Assembly: GCF_018598185.1 (NCBI RefSeq)
Contig: NZ_JAHESC010000038.1
Span: 1-64,000 of the forward strand
DNA: 64,000 bases
Direction of reading: 5' to 3'
From: Dawidia soli
Lineage (GTDB): Bacteria; Bacteroidota; Bacteroidia; Cytophagales; Cyclobacteriaceae
This document shows positions 7,397 to 16,175 of this stretch, piece by piece. The notes beneath the pieces were generated by a model that worked only from the letters and a program-made list of their open reading frames with translations, searched no databases and was not told the origin of the DNA. How positions within the stretch are numbered: the stretch's first letter is position 1; every line of letters starts with the position of its first letter. The position numbers and the translations under genes were made by a program.

Positions 7397-7657
7397 ATGA
7401 AAAATCTCATGTTAGTGACCACGGCGCTTATCGTCTCCATTGCCTCCATCTTGTGCTCACAATCGGAGGCCTTCCCGCCACCTTTTCTCTATGGGACTAA
7501 CCCCGATACAGGACTGTGTGAGCGGGGAGAGCCCGTGGGGCCTTGCGGGGGGCAATCAAACGTACGCTGCTTAGTGGATATTGACGATAACATAGTCTTT
7601 GCATTTGAACACAAGGTAGCGACCGTTTGCGCAAGACCGGCGTTTCGTCCGAATTAG
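7397..7657 (+). CDS. Four-cysteine exported mini-protein
   Basis: An 86-residue protein of unknown function. The signal peptide is about residues 1-25 (MKNLMLVTTALIVSIASILCSQ). The mature part begins FPPPFLYGTNPDTGLCERG and has cysteines spaced C-X8-C-X7-C-X19-C. The gene at 8819 has exactly the same spacing and the shared words NPDTG, CGG, RC, so they are paralogues. The cysteine pattern suggests two disulfides formed in the periplasm or outside the cell. A hairpin with a U-tract follows at 7686, and element B lies upstream, so it is probably transcribed alone. DUF6520 is the nearest family I can suggest. Confidence 0.75.
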   Translation: MKNLMLVTTALIVSIASILCSQSEAFPPPFLYGTNPDTGLCERGEPVGPCGGQSNVRCLVDIDDNIVFAFEHKVATVCARPAFRPN

Positions 7658-7685
7658 CCGCAAAGCCCTTCTTGGTTTGCCGGGA

Positions 7686-7718
7686 TGCCTGATCCATACC
7701 GTGGGTCAGGCATTTTTT
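7686..7718 (+). terminator. Rho-independent terminator
   Basis: TGCCTGA (7686-7692) pairs with TCAGGCA (7706-7712), and six T residues follow directly. It lies 28 nt after the stop of the 7397 gene. Confidence 0.85.
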
Positions 7719-7780
7719 ATACCTAATTATTTCCCTAATTCTCGCAGTTATCGACCTAGTTTTCCACAAAATACATGAGG

Positions 7781-7843
7781 TTTTGTCCGTTTTAAGGAAA
7801 AAATGCTCCCGATAAGCTAAAAGATTGTCAACATTGGGGAAAC
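7781..7843 (+). promoter_or_regulatory. Repeated upstream element, copy C with extra half-unit
   Basis: The full element is 7801-7843: AAATGCTCCCG, ATAAGCTAAA, AGATTGTCAA, CATTGGGGAA, AC. It is directly preceded at 7781-7800 by TTTTGTCCGTTTTAAGGAAA, which repeats the second half of copy B at 18 of 20 bases, so this copy is effectively one and a half units. The exported-protein gene starts 80 nt downstream at 7924. Confidence 0.6.
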
Positions 7844-7923
7844 TCTTATCACCACCTTTGGGTACCCTTGGAGCCCCACCGGGGTATTGTTAAAACAGTT
7901 ATACACATAAACCCCTGATAATT

Positions 7924-8214
7924 ATGAGACTATCTAATCTCCTGATCACTTCATCGGCCTTTTCGTTGGCCGTTGCCGGCTCTGTGATGAGTCAAAGGCA
8001 AGAAAACAGCGCCATTCTGACCCTCTATGCACTCGACTCGAGTGGTCTTTGCATCCGGGCAGACGAAACCTTTGAGCCAAACTGCGCCCTGACGAACGCC
8101 GGCCCGCAATGCACCGTATGGCTAGACCCGGACGGCGAAGATTTTGAGATCGCCCGGGCGTACGTTACACCGCTAAGCTTACCGCTTTGTATTTTAGCCA
8201 TCCGGCGCCCGTAA
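7924..8214 (+). CDS. Four-cysteine exported mini-protein, divergent member
   Basis: A 96-residue exported protein of unknown function. The signal peptide is about residues 1-23 (MRLSNLLITSSAFSLAVAGSVMS). Four cysteines follow in the mature part as C-X10-C-X8-C-X25-C (LCIR...NCAL...QCTV...LCIL). The order matches the 7397 and 8819 proteins but the spacing and sequence have drifted. It lies 42 nt upstream of the MauE-like gene, so it likely opens the operon 7924-10219 under control of element C. Confidence 0.65.
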   Translation: MRLSNLLITSSAFSLAVAGSVMSQRQENSAILTLYALDSSGLCIRADETFEPNCALTNAGPQCTVWLDPDGEDFEIARAYVTPLSLPLCILAIRRP

Positions 8215-8257
8215 GTTTAGTATAAAGCTGTATATTCAGCATCACATTTCCAGGCCT

Positions 8258-8716
8258 ATGATGAGTCGTTACAAGTTAATTGATCTTACCGTTTTTTTGG
8301 TTATCATCCTTTTTACCTATGCTGCGCTCAGTAAGCTGCTGGAGTATGACAAGTTTACCGTCCAACTGTCACAGTCTCCCCTCCTTACGGCGTTTGCCGG
8401 CACCGTAGCCTGGGCCATTCCGACATTAGAGATCGTACTGGCCGCGATGATTTCGATTCCCCGTTGGCGCCTGTACGGTCTCTATGGTTCCTATACCTTA
8501 ATGGTCATTTTCACTGCGTATATCATTGCCATCACCCGTTTCAGCGAATATATTCCCTGTTCCTGCGGCGGAGTGCTTCAGAAACTGGGATGGACCGAAC
8601 ACCTGATCTTCAATTTGTTCTTTGTTGCGCTTTGCGGCATCGCCATTGTGCTGCAGGTGCACAAAGAACATACTCCTGCCGCACCACCACCCACCCCACA
8701 GCCCGCCGAAGGATAA
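8258..8716 (+). CDS. MauE/DoxX-like redox-associated membrane protein
   Basis: A 152-residue inner-membrane protein with four predicted helices (about residues 7-27, 45-64, 72-92, 112-134). A CSCGG motif at Cys101-Cys103 lies in the loop before the last helix. The helix layout and the Cys-X-Cys motif match the MauE family, whose founder is needed for disulfide-rich methylamine dehydrogenase. Family members are thought to feed oxidising or reducing equivalents to periplasmic thiol proteins. It sits between two four-cysteine exported proteins, and a TlpA-type thioredoxin is encoded 1.5 kb away on the other strand, so a role in their disulfides is a reasonable inference. A second in-frame ATG follows the first directly. 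Confidence 0.75.
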   Translation: MMSRYKLIDLTVFLVIILFTYAALSKLLEYDKFTVQLSQSPLLTAFAGTVAWAIPTLEIVLAAMISIPRWRLYGLYGSYTLMVIFTAYIIAITRFSEYIPCSCGGVLQKLGWTEHLIFNLFFVALCGIAIVLQVHKEHTPAAPPPTPQPAEG

Positions 8717-8818
8717 GGCCCTCCCTTCGAAACTGACATGAAAAAAACAGATCCCTGCGGGCCATGCCGAAAACCCGACAACCGAGTAGGCGCTTTACTC
8801 ATCTAACCAACTAATTGT

Positions 8819-9118
8819 ATGAAGAACTCCAATTTCCTTCTTCCCGCAGCAGGCTTTGTCATTGCCATCGGGTGCGCGTTAGCCCCGCGGCCGGATCTAC
8901 CAATTCCATTTTACGGTATAAACCCTGACACGGGTCAATGTGAGGAGGGTACCCTGCAGGGCACTTGCGGCGGCACGTCGACAACGCGATGCACAATCCT
9001 TGTAGGCAAATCCCTGGTGCCCGGATTTGATAATCGGGTCGGAACTACCTGCACGACCCCGGTATATCGCCCCACTGGCACGGAACCACCCCCCATTGAT
9101 CCCAGTCCCAACCAGTAA
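8819..9118 (+). CDS. Four-cysteine exported mini-protein with proline-rich tail
   Basis: A 99-residue paralogue of the 7397 protein. The signal peptide is MKNSNFLLPAAGFVIAIGCALA. The mature region carries FYGINPDTGQCEEG and cysteines at C-X8-C-X7-C-X19-C, identical in spacing to 7397. It adds a proline-rich tail (TGTEPPPIDPSPNQ). The gene ends 3 nt before the next start, so it is coupled to the unknown exported protein at 9122. Function unknown; DUF6520-like by resemblance. Confidence 0.75.
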   Translation: MKNSNFLLPAAGFVIAIGCALAPRPDLPIPFYGINPDTGQCEEGTLQGTCGGTSTTRCTILVGKSLVPGFDNRVGTTCTTPVYRPTGTEPPPIDPSPNQ

Positions 9119-9121
9119 TAC

Positions 9122-10219
9122 ATGCGCCTAATGTTCGTCAACTCACCTGTGCGGAAAGCATGGGTTACCCTGGCAGCACTGACCCTCGCCGGAACACTGA
9201 GTGTCATCATTTTATATTTTATAGCCGACCACGCCAACCGGCGTGACAACGGTTTTGTCCGGCTGTTTCCGCCTCACCCCGTGCTTCCCGGCAACGTGCT
9301 GCCAGTGGGTTATAACACCTATTACTTTGCCGGCCATGCCGCCGACACCGTCTATCTTGGCAACATCAGCGCGCCATTTCACCTCCTGGCAGTACCTGCT
9401 ACGCTGGCAGACACGCAACACATTAAACTGAAGCTGCAGTATCCGCTCGAAATGCTCAAACGTATCACCGTCGTCATCGACACGCCTTATTTCTACATGC
9501 TGGACGGCATCGCCCCGGCCCTGTTCCGCGGGAACATATACGACTGGCGCGCCGGTAAATTTATGTATGACAGCGCCTATTTTACCGAAGCGGTACCCAT
9601 CGGGCCCTCGTCCCTGGCGATCCGCTCCGTCATGGCCAATCGCGAATATGCCCTGGGCCGCGAGCGCTCTGCCGCGCAGCCCGTACAGTTCGACACCACC
9701 ATTTTACAAAAACAAATAGATGGTCTGTTCTGCACCGACGGCATGCTGCAATACAATAACACCACCCACGAACTCATCTATCTCTATCACTACCGCAATG
9801 CGTATATCCGCATGGATACAACCTTACGGGTATTGGAGCAAGGCCGTACGATCGACACAACCGCACATGCGCAAATCAAGGTAGGCTCTTACGCAAAAGG
9901 TTCCACGATCACGCTCGCATCGCCTCCGATGACCGTCAATCACGGCAGCGCCGTGGCCGGCCCCTATCTGTTTGTACATTCGGGCCTTCGCGCCAGCAAC
10001 GAGAGCGAAGAGATGTTTAACCTGGGGGGAGTTGTCGATGTATACGATCTCACACAAAAAGAACGCGACCGGTACCGGTTTAGCTTCTATTTAACCAATC
10101 ATGGAAACGAAAAGGTGAAAAGTTTTCGTGTATACGGCCGCACGCTGTATGCATTATACGATCATTATCTGATCGCCTATCAGCTCAACGATCGGTACTT
10201 TCCACCCGATCGCTTATAA
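9122..10219 (+). CDS. Unknown membrane-anchored exported protein, beta-rich
   Basis: A 365-residue protein I do not recognise. One N-terminal hydrophobic segment at about residues 13-36 (WVTLAALTLAGTLSVIILYFI) acts as signal anchor; the rest should be periplasmic. The body is rich in short alternating strands (YLFVHSGLRAS..., VVDVYDLTQ, FRVYGRTLYALYDHYLIAYQL), which suggests a beta-propeller-like fold, inferred by eye. There is only one cysteine in the exported part (LFCTDG). It is the last gene of the 7924-10219 operon, and its 3' end overlaps the convergent TlpA-like gene by 35 nt. Its fixed place beside the mini-proteins and MauE suggests it acts on or with them. Confidence 0.65.
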   Translation: MRLMFVNSPVRKAWVTLAALTLAGTLSVIILYFIADHANRRDNGFVRLFPPHPVLPGNVLPVGYNTYYFAGHAADTVYLGNISAPFHLLAVPATLADTQHIKLKLQYPLEMLKRITVVIDTPYFYMLDGIAPALFRGNIYDWRAGKFMYDSAYFTEAVPIGPSSLAIRSVMANREYALGRERSAAQPVQFDTTILQKQIDGLFCTDGMLQYNNTTHELIYLYHYRNAYIRMDTTLRVLEQGRTIDTTAHAQIKVGSYAKGSTITLASPPMTVNHGSAVAGPYLFVHSGLRASNESEEMFNLGGVVDVYDLTQKERDRYRFSFYLTNHGNEKVKSFRVYGRTLYALYDHYLIAYQLNDRYFPPDRL

Positions 10220-11495
10220 CCAGCACCTCCACGGTGCGGTCCGCCCATTGTATAGACAGGCCGTGTGGCAAGAGCGCGCGGCGAAGGCTTTCAACATCGT
10301 AAACATTGGTAACGAGTTGAATCCCTCCAATCCTTCCGTGGAAATTTGTTTCGTCTACCAGGGGGTATGGACCGGCTCCGTATAAGGTAAGGTCTTCGAG
10401 GCATTGGATAAGGTCGGATACGGTAACGTTGTTTACCTGAAAATCCGCATCGTTTATGAGCAAGGCACGACGTCCCTCTTTATACCCCATCCTGGCGGTG
10501 TCGGTTACGCTAAATACCAAACACCGTTTTATTTGCTTTTGCCACTGCACCTGGTAGGGAAATTGTCCTTGCAGATCATATCGCATCCGCGCCTGCAAGG
10601 CTGGTAAGTCTGTGGGGCGACCGGACACCAGCTCATAGCAAAATCGGTTCTCCGTATCCACGACAGTACCGCTATTCGCCCGGCAACGAACGGAGTCGCG
10701 CGTCGCGAGCTGTACCTTGCTTCGCGGCGTAAAGCGCAGATAACCATATCGATCGGTTTGGCGGCTATACGCATAGTTGTACAGGTCGCTTATCGAAAGA
10801 TTTATGGCGCGTAGTAAATACCCTGTCTCCGGCCGGGCAAACGCATCCACCGTCATGCCCATCGTAGATCGATAGGCGGAAAACGTGCTTTGCCACAAGA
10901 CATGATCGTCTGGCGTCGTGGGCAAAGCGGATAGCTCTCCGTGATACTCCTTCTGCCGCATGGTAACCGGCGCTCCCGCCAGCATCGACCGGATGTTGGC
11001 CGCGTTCAGCTCGGTACCGAAGGAGATCGACCGGATCACCCCGCCCGCGTCGATCCACACGACGTGCGGCACGCTTTCCACCCGGAACAGTTGCAATAAA
11101 TTGCTGTCCTGGCAGACCGAGGGCAATGTCAGATCCACCACCCCCACCGCCCGTCGCCGCTCGATGAGGGGCTGCACAACTGTTTTGTTCTGCCACGGAT
11201 TGATCAGGAGTATCTGGATCTTTCCAGCAAACTCCTGCTGGAGACGCTCCAGCTTCGGCCAGGATTCCACACACGCCGTACAACCGGTAGCCCAGAAATC
11301 CAGCAACAATAGCTTGCCCCGAAAATCGGATGTGCGCACAGTAGGTGAAGGATATTGGATCAGGTTGATAAAGGTATATTCCGGCATCTTGTCCCCCACT
11401 TTCAGCGGACGTCCGGCACTGCCCGCCATCACCGTCGCGTGCAGTAGGATTCCCATTAGGGCAATCCCCCGGAACCGGGTGATGTCAATAGCCAT
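10185..11495 (-). CDS. TlpA-like thioredoxin with DUF3738-like C-terminal domain
   Basis: A 436-residue exported protein. I took the ATG at 11495 (MAIDITRFRGIALMGILLHA, signal peptide) because an upstream in-frame extension only reads through susD. The AhpC-TSA/TlpA domain spans about residues 32-165: LKVGDKMPEYTF, then DFWATGCTACVESWPKL with the redox pair Cys72-X2-Cys75, and VPHVVWIDAGG with the cis-proline. The second half ends LVDETNFHGRI...LRRALLPHGLSIQW.DRTVEVLVISD, which resembles DUF3738 (TIGR03435) closely. The start overlaps the end of susD by 11 nt, so it belongs to the SusCD operon. A TlpA partner in a SusCD operon suggests redox handling of a thiol-containing ligand or of the surface complex. 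Confidence 0.8.
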   Translation of the reverse strand: MAIDITRFRGIALMGILLHATVMAGSAGRPLKVGDKMPEYTFINLIQYPSPTVRTSDFRGKLLLLDFWATGCTACVESWPKLERLQQEFAGKIQILLINPWQNKTVVQPLIERRRAVGVVDLTLPSVCQDSNLLQLFRVESVPHVVWIDAGGVIRSISFGTELNAANIRSMLAGAPVTMRQKEYHGELSALPTTPDDHVLWQSTFSAYRSTMGMTVDAFARPETGYLLRAINLSISDLYNYAYSRQTDRYGYLRFTPRSKVQLATRDSVRCRANSGTVVDTENRFCYELVSGRPTDLPALQARMRYDLQGQFPYQVQWQKQIKRCLVFSVTDTARMGYKEGRRALLINDADFQVNNVTVSDLIQCLEDLTLYGAGPYPLVDETNFHGRIGGIQLVTNVYDVESLRRALLPHGLSIQWADRTVEVLVISDRVESTDR

Positions 11496-12882
11496 CGTTT
11501 TGAGGTTCCAGGTTCGGGTTGTTCTTGATCTCGGATTCCGGCACGGGATATAACGCGTCCGTATCCTGCCAATCTTTCCCATCCAACACCTCCAAAACAG
11601 CCTTCGCCTGGCCCGTCCGTAGCAAATCGAACCAACGATGACCCTCTGTGAACAGCTCGCGTCTCCGCTCGGCAAGGATACTGTCAAGCACGAGCGGCTG
11701 TGTCCAGGCCGTACCGTTATCCTGCAAGTGCTCAATGCCCGCCCGGTCGCGGATAGCATCGACATCGGCCAGGGCACCTTCTAGGTTTTCTTGCTGCGCC
11801 CGCGCTTCTGCCCGGATCAGGTATTGCTCGGCTAGGCGAAATTCGATGTGATATTCCATAGGTTCGTACGGCGACGTGTATTTATAGGGATATACCAACG
11901 TATCGCCATCGGGTGTTACGGTGTATTGTCGCCATTGGCGACGGGAGTCGTTCTCGCCATGAATCCGCAGCATATCGGTACGAAGCGATACGTCGCTGTA
12001 GAAGGCCCCCTCGGGAATAAGAAAATGCGTCGCCTCGAAAGCCCCCGCCGGCCACGGTTTTAACTGCCAAATAGCTTCCGGGGAAGAAAATAGAAACGCC
12101 TCGGCTACGGGCGGCAAAGAAAACAGCCCACCACTGGCCTCCAGTAAGCGCGTAGCCTCAGCCTCTGCTTCGGCCCAGCGTTGACGATAAAGGTAAAGAC
12201 GTGCCAGCAACGCGCTCGCCGCCCAGGTCGTAGCGCGGATACGCTCTCCCTTTCCCGCCGAAAAATCGGAGGGCAGGTATGCACGGGCGATCAATAGATC
12301 CTGTTCGATCAAGGCATACACCTCGTCCTGCGGCACACGCGGCAAAAATTCGTTGATCCGGAAATCTGTCGTATTGACCAACGGAAGCGGTCCAAACAGA
12401 TTCGTGAGATGAAAATTGCAAAAGGCCCGGATAAAATATGCCTCGCCCGTCAGCAGGCTATCCACCCGCGGCGAAATGGCGGTATTGTCGCGAAGGCCCT
12501 CGATCACCGCATTGGCATAGTATATATATTTATACGCCGGCAACCAGAAATCGCTGCGAAGCCTCGCAACACCCGGTGTCAGGCTGTTTTGTTCGAACCC
12601 CCGGAATTCGTCGTAGTACGCCACGAATTCATCGCTCGACAATCCCGTGAACATCGCCAGGGAGACAGAAGTAAAGACAGGTGAACTGGCCATCTCGGAA
12701 TAGATCCCGAGTACGGCCGCCGTGGCCGTGGCATCATCCTGGTATACCACGCGACTGGTAACTTCTGTTCGCGGATTGCCCACCTGTACGAAATCGACAC
12801 AAGCCGACAGTACGACGATCACCGCCAACATCAGTATGCGGGAAAGCGGCTTTACCTGGGAGCAACGTGTTTCGGTCTTCAT
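11485..12882 (-). CDS. SusD/RagB family outer-membrane lipoprotein
   Basis: A 465-residue surface lipoprotein that forms the lid of a SusC transporter and binds its ligand. The lipobox ends at Cys28 (VIVVLSAC). Typical SusD words are present: TAAVLGIYSEM near the N-terminus, EAYFIRAFCNFHLTNLFGPLPLV in the helical repeat region, and the C-terminal EFRLAEQYLIRAEARAQ followed by LDSILAERRRELFTEGHRWFDLLRTG. It is only 11 nt from the SusC stop and overlaps the TlpA-like gene. Length is a little below the usual 480-600. The ligand cannot be told from sequence. Confidence 0.92.
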   Translation of the reverse strand: MKTETRCSQVKPLSRILMLAVIVVLSACVDFVQVGNPRTEVTSRVVYQDDATATAAVLGIYSEMASSPVFTSVSLAMFTGLSSDEFVAYYDEFRGFEQNSLTPGVARLRSDFWLPAYKYIYYANAVIEGLRDNTAISPRVDSLLTGEAYFIRAFCNFHLTNLFGPLPLVNTTDFRINEFLPRVPQDEVYALIEQDLLIARAYLPSDFSAGKGERIRATTWAASALLARLYLYRQRWAEAEAEATRLLEASGGLFSLPPVAEAFLFSSPEAIWQLKPWPAGAFEATHFLIPEGAFYSDVSLRTDMLRIHGENDSRRQWRQYTVTPDGDTLVYPYKYTSPYEPMEYHIEFRLAEQYLIRAEARAQQENLEGALADVDAIRDRAGIEHLQDNGTAWTQPLVLDSILAERRRELFTEGHRWFDLLRTGQAKAVLEVLDGKDWQDTDALYPVPESEIKNNPNLEPQNDGY

Positions 12883-12893
12883 CGTTATTCGGT

Positions 12894-15800
12894 TTAAAAG
12901 GTTACTTGTAGGCCGCCGGCGATAGAGCGCAGCGGAGGAAGTACGGTTGCCGTCGCGTTTTCGGGATCAAACCCGATGTAGTCGGTAGCGGTGAACAAAT
13001 TCTGTCCCTGCACATAGACCCGCAGTTTTTGAAGCCGCAGGCGATTCAGCAATGGCGTGGCCAGGTTATACGAAAGCGACACTGTTTTGAGTCGCACGAA
13101 CGAGCCGTCGACAATGTTTTGATCAGAATCGCCCTGCAAGCGGTGGATCTCCGCCAGCAACGGGTTCTGTGAAAATCGCTGCACGGATGCAATGTCACCA
13201 TCGTTTTGCCAACGATCCATCACCTGTACGGGTTGGTTCGACACACGACTGCCGGGCATGTTATAAAACGAGCGCAGGTAGCCAAACACCGTCTGATTTA
13301 CGAACTGAAATAAAAAGTCGAGCTGGAAAGAACCATACGTAACGGTATTTTGCCATCCTCCGAAATAACGGATGCCCAGCCGTTTTTGCGCAACAAGGTC
13401 CGTTAATTCATATTCGCTTGTGCCTGGTTCAATGCCTTCAAACTGATATAGCCCGTTAGCGGGATTTACACCCAGCGATTTAAATCGGGGGGCTATGTCA
13501 AGCGATTTGCCCAGCACATACTTACTCCGGAAATCGACATATTTCTCCAAATCCTCAAATTCCAGTAGTTTACTGGAGGGAAAGGATATGTTAAACGACG
13601 TGGACCAGGACAGCTCCTCGCGCTCCAGCAACTTGGCATAACCCTGCAGCTCAACCCCCCTGTTCTCTACAGTGGCCGGCAGGTTGTAGCGAACGCTGGC
13701 AAAGCCGGTAATGTCGGGTAACGGGCGCCCTACCAGCTGCCGCGAAGAACGGTTCCTGTACCACGAGGCATCGAACGTCACCCGGTTTTTCAGGAACCCC
13801 AGGTTCAGGCCTGTTTCCAGTTTTCGGTTGTTCTCCCAGGAATACTCAGGGTTTGCCAGCCGTGACGGAATGATGGAAGGCTGACCATTATACAAGTAGA
13901 ACGTGGGACTGTACGAATCCATGAATTCATAATCCGGCATCTGGTCATTTCCAGCTATCCCGTAGGAAACCCGCAGTTTACCAAAGCTAAGCCAGGTCAA
14001 ATTGTCGCCGATCAGGGGTTCCTGCGTAAAGATCCAGCCCACACCGGCGGCACCGAAATTGGCAAATTGCCGCTCCGGCCCAAAACGGCTCGAGCCGTCG
14101 CGCCGGGCGGTTAAATTGATTATATATTTTCTGTCCCAGATATAGTTCAAACGACCGAAAAGGGCGTTGTACCGATAATCTTCATATACCGGCTCGTACA
14201 CCGCCAATTCCGGAGCAACCGCAAGGTTCATGATGAGCGCATCGCTGGTATACCCGCCTGCAAAAAGCGTGGTGCTCTCTGTTACGGTTTTTTGGAAGGT
14301 CGCCCCGATGAGTGCCTCCAGCTTACCCTTTCCGATAGAGCCCCGGTATTCCAGCTGGGGCTCTAGGTTCCATGTGGTGATCTGCGGACGAGCCGTAAAA
14401 TTTGCTCCGGTCACAAGCGCGTTTGCCGGGTTGTAGGACCGGATCGGGGTCAACAATACCTCTTCCCGGTTGATCGCCGTGTAGCCCATATCAGCTTTGA
14501 GCGAAAAGCCTTTCCACACGCGATAAGACACCGTGGCGCTTGACAACAACGATTTGGTGAGCGCCGAATAGGTCCGTAACAAGTACGAATAGGGATTGAT
14601 CCACGTAGAATTCTGCCAATTCAGCTTACCCAAGCTGTCGTATACCGGCGGGGCTACTGGCGCCAGCGTGATGGCCTGGACCGTGAGGTCTGTACTGGGA
14701 AGCTCATTTTTTTCGTTGATATAGTTTACAGAAAACACGACGTTAAAACGGTCGTTCTCGGAATGATGCGATAAATTCACCAGCCCCGACACACGATTAT
14801 ACCCGAAATCTCCCGGAAATACGGAGCCTTCTTTATAGTAGGTGCCCCCAAACAAAAAGCGCGTATTTTTTACGCCGCCGCTCAGCGACAGAGTGCCGCT
14901 GGTAACGCGGGCGCGACCACCGATAAGCTCCTTTTGCCAATCGGTATACCGGGTCGTATCCCACACCAGCAGATCGCGGGCATTGCTTTTGGTCATCGTT
15001 GCGTTGTCATTGACAAAAGCCTCTTTTCGCATCTCGATCCACTGTTTCGAGTTCAACAGATCCATGAAATGCGGCACCTCACTGAAGCCCTGGTAGACAT
15101 TCATATCGATGGAGGTCTCCCGGGGCGACGCGCGACGCGTCTTGATCAGTACCACACCGTTTGCTCCGCGTGAGCCGTAGATCGTCGTAGCATCGGCATC
15201 CTTTAATACATCGATGCGTTCAATGGCCGCAGGATTGATAGAGGCCAGCGGACTGGGCTTAGGTCCCAGCACATCGCCGCTCACGGAAACGGAGGAATAC
15301 GGCTGATTTGGATACGGCACACCGTCGATAATGTAAAGCGGTTCGTTGCCATCATCGCGCAAACTGTTACGACCGCGCACACGGATGGTATACCCCGCCC
15401 CCGGCAACCCCGAGGTCTGTTCGATGTATACGCCGGCCATGCGCCCTTGCATCGCCTGTAATGGATTGGTTACCGTTTGATTGGCGATCGCTTCTTCCGT
15501 CATGCTGGAAATGTTGCCCACCTGGTACTGCGTCGGTATTTGATAGTACCCCGCATTGATCAACACCTCGCCCAACTGCTGCGGCTCCAGCGTTACGTCA
15601 AATTCCGTGGCATTGTTTACTTTGATCTCACGCGACACACGTGCCGTAAACGAAAAAAGCAGCACGTCGTCGCTCAGGGCCTCGAGCGTAAACCGGCCAT
15701 CCTCGTCTGTATACGTGCCGCGGTCTGTATCTTTTACCGCTACACTCACGCCCGGCAAGGGTTCTCCGGATTCCCGCTCGGTCACCCTTCCCCTAACCTT

Positions 15801-16133
15801 CAGCAACACCGGCTTCTTAAACACAATAATATTCCGGTTGCTCTCCGTAAAGTCCAGATACGTGCCTACCAACACGCTATCCAACGCCTGCGCCACCGTA
15901 AACCTTCCCTCTGGCACCTGCACATCCTTGTACACATCCACCAGCCCCGGCTGGTACACAAACAGCAGCCCGGTCTTCTGCTGGATCTGCCGGAAGGCCT
16001 GCGCCAGCGGCATCCGGCGGGCCGTGAGGGTGACATAGGTGGTGTGAAGGGCGTCCTGCCCGCGGGTGGGCGTGACGGGGGCGATCATCAGGGTACACCA
16101 GGCGAGGGCCGTAACAACAGTAAAGAAGCGCAT
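12894..16133 (-). CDS. SusC/RagA family TonB-linked outer-membrane transporter with STN domain
   Basis: A 1079-residue TonB-dependent transporter. I prefer the ATG at 16133 (MRFFTVVTALAWCTLMIAP, signal peptide) to a GTG eight codons upstream. The order is an STN domain (about 30-105, LAQAFRQIQQKTGLLFVYQ), a carboxypeptidase-regulatory-like domain (about 115-195, VRGRVTERESGEPLPGVSV), the plug with INPAAIERIDVLKDADATTIYGSRGANG, and a beta-barrel ending in phenylalanine. An STN domain normally means the receptor signals to a FecR, and one lies immediately upstream (16284). No sigma gene is present. A strong hairpin (16155-16175) occupies the gap to that FecR. Confidence 0.93.
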   Translation of the reverse strand: MRFFTVVTALAWCTLMIAPVTPTRGQDALHTTYVTLTARRMPLAQAFRQIQQKTGLLFVYQPGLVDVYKDVQVPEGRFTVAQALDSVLVGTYLDFTESNRNIIVFKKPVLLKVRGRVTERESGEPLPGVSVAVKDTDRGTYTDEDGRFTLEALSDDVLLFSFTARVSREIKVNNATEFDVTLEPQQLGEVLINAGYYQIPTQYQVGNISSMTEEAIANQTVTNPLQAMQGRMAGVYIEQTSGLPGAGYTIRVRGRNSLRDDGNEPLYIIDGVPYPNQPYSSVSVSGDVLGPKPSPLASINPAAIERIDVLKDADATTIYGSRGANGVVLIKTRRASPRETSIDMNVYQGFSEVPHFMDLLNSKQWIEMRKEAFVNDNATMTKSNARDLLVWDTTRYTDWQKELIGGRARVTSGTLSLSGGVKNTRFLFGGTYYKEGSVFPGDFGYNRVSGLVNLSHHSENDRFNVVFSVNYINEKNELPSTDLTVQAITLAPVAPPVYDSLGKLNWQNSTWINPYSYLLRTYSALTKSLLSSATVSYRVWKGFSLKADMGYTAINREEVLLTPIRSYNPANALVTGANFTARPQITTWNLEPQLEYRGSIGKGKLEALIGATFQKTVTESTTLFAGGYTSDALIMNLAVAPELAVYEPVYEDYRYNALFGRLNYIWDRKYIINLTARRDGSSRFGPERQFANFGAAGVGWIFTQEPLIGDNLTWLSFGKLRVSYGIAGNDQMPDYEFMDSYSPTFYLYNGQPSIIPSRLANPEYSWENNRKLETGLNLGFLKNRVTFDASWYRNRSSRQLVGRPLPDITGFASVRYNLPATVENRGVELQGYAKLLEREELSWSTSFNISFPSSKLLEFEDLEKYVDFRSKYVLGKSLDIAPRFKSLGVNPANGLYQFEGIEPGTSEYELTDLVAQKRLGIRYFGGWQNTVTYGSFQLDFLFQFVNQTVFGYLRSFYNMPGSRVSNQPVQVMDRWQNDGDIASVQRFSQNPLLAEIHRLQGDSDQNIVDGSFVRLKTVSLSYNLATPLLNRLRLQKLRVYVQGQNLFTATDYIGFDPENATATVLPPLRSIAGGLQVTF

Positions 16134-16154
16134 AGGGGTAATTGCGTTTTTTAC

Positions 16155-16175
16155 CACCGGGCCATACGCCCGGTG
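16155..16175 (-). promoter_or_regulatory. Strong hairpin between fecR and susC
   Basis: CACCGGGC (16155-16162), loop CATAC, GCCCGGTG (16168-16175) is a perfect 8-bp stem 22 nt upstream of the susC ATG. On the coding strand no U-tract follows it, so it is more likely an mRNA-stability or processing element than a terminator. Confidence 0.55.

Noticed and set aside
10185-11777. A longer TlpA-like protein starting at 11777
   Set aside because: The extra N-terminal residues are arginine-rich and read through the end of susD; the ATG at 11495 gives a proper signal peptide.
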